Translations under genes and position numbers: made by a program
Shown here: in pieces, positions 56,625 to 64,000 of the stretch
Layout: each line of letters begins with the position of its first letter
How positions within the stretch are numbered: position 1 is the first letter of the stretch
The notes under the pieces: generated by a model
What the model was told of the DNA's origin: nothing
The model's database searches: none
Seen by the model: the letters and a program-made list of their open reading frames with translations, nothing else
NCBI GenBank assembly: GCA_037127315.1
Contig: JBBBDQ010001615.1
Location: 290,001 to 354,000, forward strand
From: Ascarosepion bandense
Lineage: Eukaryota; Mollusca; Cephalopoda; Sepiida; Sepiidae
Length of the DNA: 64,000 nt
Direction of reading: 5' to 3'

Positions 56625-56912
56625 AGTCAGTTAAGTGCCATACGTGATACACGCTTGCGCGATCATGTATCTAAAGAGACATGACTGAGTGGACAGAAGA
56701 TTATCCCGCAGTAGGTTGCCATTGCTTTCTGCAGCAGACTGGTTGCCTGCCAAGGCTATAGAACCCAATCTGTCCTGTTATTTAACTCATAACTGGAAGG
56801 AATAGACGGATTAATACCTTTCCCAAGTGAATGCAATGAATTCAACTGGAATTCGGACTCGACTCCTTGATTTGTTGTTCCAAGTCGATATCCACTGCAC
56901 CACGACGTACAT
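56625..56912 (-). mobile_element. SINE, aactgactga-tail family
   Basis: Inverse of 17447-17726: tail cagtcagttaagtgcc first, then tgtctc, caacctactgc, core ttatttaactcataactgg, B-box inverse ggaattcggactcg, and head part ccactgcaccacgac. Confidence 0.88.
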
Positions 56913-56914
56913 CC

Positions 56915-57294
56915 ATTATTGTTGGTACAGAACCAAATTATAGTTATGAAAGTATGTAGAGGAATAGCATAAGAGATTTTGAAAATCGAAGCGACTGGTT
57001 TCGCTCCCTCTATTCAAGCCACATCAGGAGATAAAGAAATAGAATAAAATATGTCTAGAAAAGATTGTAAATGAGAAAAAAATGAATAGTGTGAAAGGCA
57101 AAGAAGAACTAGAGGCTAGTGATAGCAAGTCCCTGCAAACATTCACGCTGTTTACAGAGAGAAGGTTTGAAGGACCTGATATACAGAGCCTCCGGCACTC
57201 TTTACTGGAATACAGCTCAGTGGAAATGCCTTCATGCCTTTTCTGATTTGGGGTTGGGTTCAATTACGTCCCAGAAAAATAAGTATACAAAAGA

Positions 57295-57295
<1 letters not shown>
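56915..57295. other. Nothing recognised
   Basis: No match; may include part of the LINE that follows. Confidence 0.35.

Positions 57296-57354
<59 letters not shown>
57296..57354. repeat. (AAT)n microsatellite
   Basis: About 19 units. Poly-I ORF is an artefact. Confidence 0.95.
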
Positions 57355-58020
57355 CTGAAACTGAAGGCTTTATTCTTGCAGCACAAGACCAAAGTCTTTT
57401 CACTAGGAACTTTCCGGCAAATATTATGCATAATAATATGGATCCAAAATGCAGGTTTTGTGATAAACACCAAGAAACAATAGACCACCTAATCTCAGGC
57501 TGTTCTCTGCTTGCTCCAAATGAATATAAAAATCGCCACGATAGTGTTGGGCAATATTAACATTGAGCAATGTGCAAACATTATGGTTACAGAAATAGAA
57601 GATATAACCATTCTATGGGATTACACCATCTACACAGACAGAAAAATTGAAGCAAACAGGCCAGACATTATTGTTAAAAATCAGAAGGAGAAAACTTGTC
57701 TATTAATTGATATGGCTTGTCCAGCGGATTGTAACATAGCAATCAAGGAATTTGAAAAACTGTCAAAATATAAAGACCTGGAAATTGAAATAGAAAAAAT
57801 GTGGAAATTGAAAACAAGAGTTGTGCCAGTGATAGTAGGTGCACTTGGAATGATAAAAAATGGAACAAAACAACACATTGAAAGAATCCCTGGAAACCCC
57901 AGCTTAAGAGATATACAAAAATTTGTCTTATTAAGTACAGCCCACACACTAAGGAAATCTTTATCTATGTAATGCTAGGGATGATAGGGAAGATAGAAAA
58001 ACATGAAATAGAGTCATAAC
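57355..58020 (+). pseudogene. LINE with restriction-like endonuclease, C-terminus
   Basis: First frame: MDPKCRFCDKHQETIDHLISGC, a CCHC-type zinc knuckle, then KNRHDSVG. After a frameshift near 57590: TEIEDITILWDYTIYTDRKIEANRPDIIV, KEKTCLLIDMACPAD, EKLSKYKDLEIEIEKMW, VIVGALGMIKNG. RPD...LLIDM fits the PD-(D/E)XK nuclease typical of R2/R4/Dong-type LINEs, and the order zinc knuckle then nuclease is as in that group. RT domain is not in the window. Confidence 0.82.
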
Positions 58021-58159
58021 AACACGCTTTAGGTCTCCCCGCAGACTTGGTTGTTAGTGAGACCAAAGCAGAAATAGAAATACGATGAAAAATGACATAA
58101 TAATAATAATAATTTACTCACTAAATTAAAACAGAAACAATCCTAATATATTATTCGTC

Positions 58160-58775
58160 TCAGGTTTCTCGACAAGCTCCAAAGGAGAATTTGTAACGTG
58201 ATCGATCCCGACTTGGCAGCTTGACTCCAGCCACTTTCTCACCGGCAGGATGTGGCTTCCCTATGTCTATTCTACAAATATTTTCATGGTTTCTGCTCCG
58301 ACGAGCTTAGCTCAATGATGCACCCTCCACAAGAATTTACTCGAGCAACCAGACTGGCAACAAGGTCCCATCCTACAGTTAAATCTACCAAATGCAACAG
58401 CCACTTCTACTCCCTCAGTTTCTTTTCTCGCACTTCCGCCTGTGGAACTCCCTTTCGTATACTTCCTTCCCTGACGGATACAATCACCAAGAATTTAAGT
58501 GCAATGTCAATTCCCATCTTTTGTCCACTTGACTCCAGTCCTAACATTGTCCTTTCCTAATCATCCCGTGTATCTTGTTCTTTTCCTATCTCGCTTTAAC
58601 CTAGCAACTATCTTCACACTGGTATTCTCATCCTTCTCTTGACCTATCTCTGACACCTCCTGTAACTGGTTCGTTTTCTATTCGCTCTCATTCTGCTTAA
58701 ACTTTTACTCTTCTCTGATGTAGGCTCTGCGCGCCAATGGCGGAAGCGCCTTGCTTTGGGTGAAACGATTAAAAA
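58160..58775 (+). pseudogene. Jockey-group LINE 3' fragment
   Basis: LDKLQRRICNVIDPDLAA, then LCLFYKYFHGFCSDEL, ATRLATRSHPTV, FFSRTSACGTPFRIL-type shifted text and the 3' tail variant gcgccaatggcggaagcgcc. Stop in place of R after DLAA; one or more shifts. Confidence 0.88.
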
Positions 58776-58800
58776 GAATTAATTAAATAAAATAAAATTA

Positions 58801-58807
58801 TTATATA

Positions 58808-58849
<42 letters not shown>

Positions 58850-58850
58850 G
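58801..58850. repeat. (ATT)n microsatellite
   Basis: About 14 ATT units after the LINE tail. Confidence 0.95.
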
Positions 58851-58924
58851 TATACCTTTTTTTTCTGAGTCGCAACTGAACCCTACCTAAGATCAGAAAG
58901 ACATCCTAGGCATTTTCGATTGAG

Positions 58925-59510
58925 CATTAAAAAAACAACTAAGTTAACACATATTTCACATAGATTCAAATCTTGGAGCAGTTTAAGTTCTACTTTTTAA
59001 TCCATTTCTTTTGTATTTCTTTAAGGTTAGGGGGTATCAGGGACCCCTTCTATGTGAACATCTTTCAATCGGTCCGAGGGCGTTGAATTTGTTGATGTCA
59101 TCCAGTGCCACATTTTTCGAGATTTTGGTTTTAATATCATTTTATTTTGATAGTTTTTTGAAAGATGATCAAAGATACATTAAAGTCTGCAGAAACTGTC
59201 TTGTCAATAAGAAAGCACATTTTTGTGGTCTTTGATCCCCGATGCCTGGGCGATTAGTATTGATTTGTTCTGTCTTTGTTTATTTTAAAATCTCATCAAA
59301 TTGTTATAGATCCTATCACTCTAACCGTATCTGGGTGGTGTTTATACAAATTTCGTTCAGTTTTCTTCTCGTAAAATTGGCATATTTTCCAATACATATA
59401 TCAACCCACTCTTTCATACCGGGTTTTAAATTCTATTGGTGATAATACCATGCAACCTGATACAAGATGATCAATTGTTTCTGGATGTTTTTCACGTCCA
59501 CTTGCTCAAT
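58925..59510 (-). pseudogene. Second restriction-like-endonuclease LINE fragment
   Basis: Minus strand shows PETIDHLVSGCMVLSP.EFK.RYERVG (end of zinc knuckle), DFKINKDRTNQY, TTKMCFLIDKTVSADFNVS and FQKTIKIK, the same order as 57355-58020 but clearly diverged. Frames broken. It lies opposite to the first fragment. Confidence 0.72.
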
Positions 59511-59529
59511 CTCATCAAAGATGTCTAGT

Positions 59530-60330
59530 GCTTTTTTCTCCTGTCTTTCTTTCCCTCTATCTGTCTTGTGATGGTCAGGTGCTCCTGCCGTTCTCCTCAG
59601 TGTTCTTGACAAGCTCCAAAGGAGAGTCTGGAATGTGATAGGTACTGATCTGGCGACTCGTCTGCAGCCACTTTCCCATCGTCGAAATGTGGCCTCCCTC
59701 TGTCTCTTCTATAAATACTTTCATGGCTTCTGCTCGGATGAGCTTAAGTCACTGATGCCTCCTCAACAGGTGTTTACCCGTTCAACCAGACTGGCAACTG
59801 GGTCCCACCCATTCACAGTCAGGTTAGCCAAACGCAGACGACAATTCTACTCCTGCAGCTTCCTCTCTCGCACTTCCCGCCTGTGGAACTCACTCCCGTA
59901 TTCTTGCTTTCCTGACGGCTACGACCTCCAGAAATTTAAAAGCAAAGTTAATACTCACCTACTAACCACTGGCCTCTAGCTCTCTCCCCTCCCCTGTATA
60001 ACCTTCCCTTTCTCTCCGCCCATGTACCTGTCATTGCACCTGCTTTCTCAGCTTTCTATTGTTCCTTTCTAACTAGCTTGTACTCCTCACTCTTTTCTAA
60101 TTAATCTTTCTACATTTATGTAACCCCCTGCACATCAGTGGCGTTTCTGCCTTGCTCGGGGTGAAATGATTAAAAAAAAAAAATCAGATTCTCCAAACCA
60201 TTTTAACACATTACGCGTCCCAGGAACCCCATCTTTTTCTTGCTGATGTTAAATATGTTTTTCTTTTGGTTTACGTTCTCTCCAACACCTCGTCGTTGCT
60301 CACGTGCTCGGTCTCGTGGTTACAACTTCG
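59530..60330 (-). pseudogene. RTE LINE fragment split by a Jockey LINE
   Basis: 59530-59579 (ctgtctttctttccctctatctg..) and 60186-60330 (cagattctccaaacc..cgtcccaggaacccc..caacacctcgtcgttgctc) are consecutive RTE segments on the minus strand. Confidence 0.82.
59580..60185 (+). pseudogene. Jockey-group LINE, young copy inserted in RTE
   Basis: Open frame 59635-59979 with the C-terminus (VASLCLFYKYFHGFCSDEL ... NTHLLTTGL), 3' tail and poly(A). Only a handful of differences from 5190-5774 over about 600 bp. Severely 5'-truncated, with a short tcag repeat at both junctions (a possible target-site duplication). Confidence 0.93.
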
Positions 60331-60731
60331 ATTTCTTAAAAACGTTGTTTTCACGGTTAAACAAAAATGAGAGATTACAAAAATTGAAGTTATTTGGCGA
60401 TAATGGAATATATTAAGTTATTTCTTTTCTGACATTGCTTTGAAAAGTTACACTGGAAAAATATATTATGCGAATAAATTTCTCTAGTGTAATTTAAAAC
60501 AACGCTGTATAGATCAATTGAAGTTTATTAATTGCTATATTTTCATTAAATTTCGAGTTAATTTTGTTTTAAAATCTGATATGATGAAAAAGCTCCAAAT
60601 TAATTTTTCTACTGTTTGAAGCGGAGAATTAAATCGATACTCAAAATTGAAACAATTTTGTAATGAATTTAATATTACAGGCCTTTGTTCTCTGAGAAGA
60701 AACGAAATTGCAATGTTAGTAATTTAATATG
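60331..60731. other. AT-rich, nothing recognised
   Basis: No match. Confidence 0.4.
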
Positions 60732-60733
60732 TA

Positions 60734-61579
60734 CAGGGTGACCACATAACGGGAATTTTTGAAGACATGAGCAAGTGGCAACACTTCGAAACATTGGCCT
60801 CACGAAGTAAACACTCTTCTATTTCAGTAACCATGGATCAAGATGAATTTCTAAGAAAGTTATGGATGTCAGATGACGCCTATTTTTATCTCACAAGTTA
60901 CGTGAATAAGCAGAACTACCGTTACTGGGCAAACATAAATTCTAATGAAGTTCATGAGCGCCCTTTACACGCTAGTAAGGTGACAGTATGGCGTGCTGTT
61001 TTATGATATACGATCATCGGACCTTATTTTTTTTAAAATGAACAGGGGATCTCAGTCACTGTCACTGCGAATCGTTATGTGGAGACACCTGAATTGAACA
61101 AGTTTTCACACGTTCAAGAAACCTGGTTTCAACAGGATGGAACGACATCCCAATGGAGGCCGTGAGAGAATTGTTCGGTAACCGCGTGATCTCAAGATTC
61201 GGTAATGTTCAACGGGCCCTACATCGCCAGATTTGTCCGGTTGTGATTTTTCCTGTGACGCTATCTCAAGAGTAAAGTGTACACGACTCGATCAAGAATT
61301 CTCGATGAGTTAAAACAGAGATTTCGGGATGAAATTCACAGTAACCCAGCTGAGGTGTTGCAGCGGTCAATGAGGAATTTCAACAGCAGATTTCAAGAAT
61401 GCATTCATAGAGGAGGACGCCATCTACAGGACGTAATTTTAAAAAAATGAAAGTTTCCATCATTGTTTCTTAAATGGCATGTTTTAACGTTTCAATTACT
61501 TTGAATAAAATATTTTTCTTCCGTCACTCTTGGTTTTATTGGATTGTTAAAATGTTCCGATTTTGTGGGTCACTCTGTG
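60734..61579 (+). pseudogene. IS630/Tc1-mariner superfamily transposase relic
   Basis: First frame: MSDDAYFYLTSYVNKQNYRYWANINSNEVHERPLHASKVTVW, then in others GPYF..NEQGISVTVTANRYVETPE, WFQQDGTTS (catalytic Asp), YLKSKVYTTRSRILDELKQRFRDEI, and CIHRGGRHLQDVIF at the end. This is the DDE_3-type family common in arthropods and molluscs. Ends cagggtgacc and inverse of cacagagtgacc, with TA at 60732-60733 and 61580-61581. N-terminal HTH deleted and frames broken. Confidence 0.88.
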
Positions 61580-61581
61580 TA

Positions 61582-61904
61582 AGCATATATAGAGTGAGAT
61601 GGGTAAATTGTCGCAATATTTTAATTTCACGTTTGTGCATGCGCGTTCATGTATTCAATTTTGTCCACTGCACAGTATAGTAAGATTGTGTACCGTCTTT
61701 AAGGAAAAGAGCACTATGTCAGAATTCACTCCGACAGAAATTTGGAAACCGCATGCTGTACAGTTTTGCATCCGCTCCTGATGCTCCAATACAATATTTC
61801 AGAGAGTTTGGGTTTCAATCTAAGGACAGTGCAGAAGACCCGTTAAGAGTTCGATGAGTGTAATGATGATTACGAAGGTACGTCAGCTCGGACAACTCAC
61901 TGTG
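61582..61904. other. Unclassified; possible transposase start
   Basis: Around 61718 a short frame reads MSEFTPTEIWKPHAVQF and is followed by frames resembling an HTH start, but nothing decisive. Confidence 0.25.
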
Positions 61905-62210
61905 TGGATGAAAACGCCATAATCTGTTTTAATTTTAAAATTACGCATTCATAAATTCCCTGCCATGTGAACGTTCAAATAAAACACCATTAGAGCGTTT
62001 TTAAAAGGAAGAACGATAAAAGGTAAAATCAGTTATTACAAATCGCCTGAAGACACCACTCATGGTAGAAAACTAGGTCGCGTAATAACTCTTTTACAAA
62101 TGGAAAATATTTAAAGGTTCTACATTATAATTGTATCGAACACATTTTAATACAAATGTATACTGGTCTAACCCTATTATGACCAAAAACTAAGTATTAA
62201 ACAATCTATC

Positions 62211-62213
<3 letters not shown>
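61905..62213 (+). mobile_element. Hammerhead-bearing repeat, family C, second plus copy
   Basis: Colinear with 6787-7086 from gtggatgaaaacg to tatgaccaaaaactaagta and the closing (AT)n at 62213-62258. Confidence 0.85.
62032..62089 (+). ncRNA. Type I hammerhead ribozyme motif, family C
   Basis: Helix I guuauu/aauaac and cgc/gcg; CUGAAGA intact (62047-62053); stem II acca-cuca-uggu perfect; GAAA 62068-62071; helix III weakened because position 15.2 is A; cleavage triplet GUC (62077-62079). Confidence 0.65.

Positions 62214-62258
<45 letters not shown>
62213..62258. repeat. (AT)n microsatellite
   Basis: AT run that ends the family C repeat. Confidence 0.95.
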
Positions 62259-62261
<3 letters not shown>

Positions 62262-62544
62262 ATATTAATTATTGTAATAATACCAATATTAACAGAACTA
62301 ATTCTGTCAAGACTACCAATAATTACACTACAAATGAAATCGTCTTGAAACCGACCGGGAACGGACCCGGAGGGAAAAGAAGGCGAAGAAAAAATAAACA
62401 AAGTACCTGAACAAAAAGTCAAGCATTCGTCAGAAAGAAAAAAAAACCAAGACGAAAACCTTAAAAATAAAGAACTCAATACGAAAGCAGAGCACAGAAA
62501 GCACTCGAAGCGAAAGCAGAGCAAACAAAATCGAAAATTTAAGA

Positions 62545-62648
62545 GTGAGCCAATAACTTACCACGGTTTCACTTAACAGCTCGTCAGGGAAGTTGGCCAA
62601 TTTCCCTGACGAGCTGTTAAGCAAAACCGTGGTAGGTTGTTGGCTCAC
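62545..62648. repeat. Palindrome carrying a hammerhead-like core on both strands
   Basis: Arms of about 47 bp (gtgagccaataacttaccac... and its inverse) around gttggccaa. Plus strand: ccaauuucc, CUGACGA, stem II gcu-guua-agc, AAAAC, loop, GUA, then gguuguugg (7 of 9 helix I pairs). Minus strand: CUGACGA, gcu-guua-agu, GAAAC, GUA, weaker helix I. Lies about 15 bp from the (AT)n that begins the Penelope-like repeat. Confidence 0.65.
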
Positions 62649-62659
62649 GTTTAGATTTT

Positions 62660-62661
62660 AG

Positions 62662-62707
<46 letters not shown>

Positions 62708-63649
62708 GTGTATTTTAGCAGCATTTTTTCATTAATGCAGGTTTTATTTAATAATAAAGACAAGTTTTGTCTATTAATTTTGTGTAGGATCCGTTCATAC
62801 CGTCTGATATACTTGATGGTGATGTCGTTGAAAGACAACAAAAAATCACAGTAATTGTTGATTTTTTCATCGGGTCTAAGCTTTCGGCTCACATAAGCCA
62901 TTATCAAAGAGTAAATATTAACACACAGTAAACATAGAACATTTAAGTTATTAACAATAAAGAAAATTGAATTGAAAATATAAGTCCATCCCTACCGTGG
63001 CGGATGGCCGAAGACATCATGACGATCTTTGATTGCCTCAGCCTTAAGTAGGTCTTTCAGTTCGGGTTTAACAGTTATAAGTTTTTCATCTTGTAGTTTA
63101 GTGATGCTTTGATAGAGCGTTTCTATTTCAATTTTTTTAGTAAGCTGGTTATGCTTACGGTATATATGGCAGTTAGGTCCAAGGTTGAGTAATTCTTTTT
63201 GGTGCTCAGTTAGTTCGTTGTTGGAAAGATTTATGAATTTATCTAATTTTTTTGGAAAAGTGATCGTGCCATTGTATAGTGAATTAAGCATCACTAAACT
63301 ACAAGATGAAAAACTTATAACTGTTAAACCCGAACTGAAAGACCTACTTAAGGCTGAGGCAATCAAAGATGACTTCGGCCATCCGCCACGGTAGGGATGG
63401 ACTTATATTTTCAATTCAATTTTCTTTATTGTTAATGAACTTAAATGTTCTATGTTTACTGTGTGTTAATATTTACTCTTTGATAATGGCTTATGTGAGC
63501 CGAAAGCTTAGACCTGATGAAAAAATCAACAATTACTGTGATTTTTTTTGTCTTTCAACGACATCACCATCAAGTATATCAGACGGTATGAAAGGATCCT
63601 ACACAAAATTAATAGACAAAACTTGTCTATATTATTCAATGAAATCTGC

Positions 63650-63719
<70 letters not shown>

Positions 63720-63720
63720 C
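62660..63720. mobile_element. Head-to-head Penelope-like repeat between (AT)n runs
   Basis: Left arm 62704-63112 (minus) and right arm 63290-63655 (plus) are inverted copies of high identity with about 180 bp between. The minus frame 63366-62992 encodes KKLDKFINLSNNELTEHQKE and NCHIYRKHNQLTKKIEIETL, which resembles the N-terminus of Penelope-like polymerases, then KLITVKPELKDLLKAEAIKD and a stop. Beyond the stop both arms carry a hammerhead-like remnant (63480-63506: UUGAUAA, stem ggcu/agcc, GAAAG) and end in AT dinucleotides. Confidence 0.6.
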
Positions 63721-63800
63721 TGGTAATATCTTTTCTTCAAAGAAGTATTAATGGAATTTTTACTATAAAGGTCTATTTTTAGACTTTCATAGTTTATTGA
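63717..63800 (-). repeat. SINE middle fragment
   Basis: gctggtaatatcttttcttc, ataaaggtctatttttagac, ttcatagttt match the AT-rich middle of the SINEs at 7905-10336. Confidence 0.5.
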
Positions 63801-63925
63801 GATCATAGTGTCATAGAGATACGAAGAAGAAGGGGTTAAGACCGAAAATGGTGAGAGGGAAGTAGAAATCTATGAGCGCCAACGTCTTGAACGGACACGG
63901 TACATAAATAAGAATAAAGATTTGT
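63800..63925 (+). pseudogene. RTE LINE 3' relic
   Basis: gagcgccaacgtcttgaacgg, acacggtacataaataagaa correspond to the RTE 3' end (cctacgtcctgaaagg..ggcacatagaagaa). Heavily diverged. Confidence 0.55.
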
Positions 63926-64000
63926 TTCTTCAGTTTATCAACCTTCAGCACTGCTGTTCCGGCGAATTATGGGAATGCTTCTTAACTTCCTAGATAACTG

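Noticed and set aside
63518..63540. ctgatgaaaaaatcaac as a ribozyme core
   Set aside because: No GAAA strand at a suitable distance; the better candidate in this arm is 63480-63506.

Overview
This window is non-coding, AT-rich animal DNA made almost entirely of transposable elements, tandem repeats and microsatellites. I found no intact host gene, no functional tRNA or rRNA gene and no bacterial feature. The repeat mix points to a mollusc, most likely a cephalopod such as an octopus: tRNA-headed SINEs, one SINE with a 5S rRNA-like head, RTE and Jockey-group LINEs, mariner/Tc1 transposons, Helitrons, and many long (AT)n tracts. The species assignment is inference.

Layout. 1-6 kb: a foldback element with an internal minisatellite, Jockey-group LINE fragments, and a 105-bp tandem repeat grown out of an RTE reverse transcriptase. 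6-11 kb: inverted copies of a repeat carrying a hammerhead-ribozyme core, then three copies of one SINE. 11-16 kb: a 324-bp satellite with ten matching monomers plus an older monomer split by a 5S-headed SINE with target-site duplication. 16-23 kb: an RTE pseudogene, a SINE, a dimeric repeat with two hammerhead motifs, a Helitron, and a second array with hammerhead motifs. 25-27 kb: two abutting mariners sharing one TA. 27-32 kb: hairpins, hammerhead repeats, a 5S-like relic. 32-36 kb: a solo LTR, an RTE with three nested insertions, and a duplicated copy containing a 21-bp minisatellite. 36-44 kb: hAT, Tc1 and mariner relics, a MITE, a solo LTR and a second Helitron. 44-50 kb: a 27-bp coding-phase minisatellite in two inverted arrays. 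50-60 kb: stacked RTE, Jockey and SINE copies, a tandem array of mariner ends, and two fragments of a LINE with a restriction-like endonuclease. 60-64 kb: an IS630/Tc1 relic, another hammerhead repeat, a ribozyme-like palindrome and a head-to-head Penelope-like repeat.

The most interesting theme is self-cleaving RNA. At least three unrelated repeat families carry a recognisable type I hammerhead core (CUGANGA, a stem II hairpin, GAAA, a very short helix III, then helix I), about twelve motif copies including decayed ones. Base pairing is conserved between diverged copies, once by a compensatory change. Two of the families have tRNA-like heads, and several copies lie in tandem or head-to-head arrangement, as known for animal retrozymes and Penelope-like elements. 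A Penelope-like fragment is present at 62.7-63.7 kb.

Limits: all homology calls are from recognising motifs by eye. Boundaries without a stated target-site duplication are approximate.
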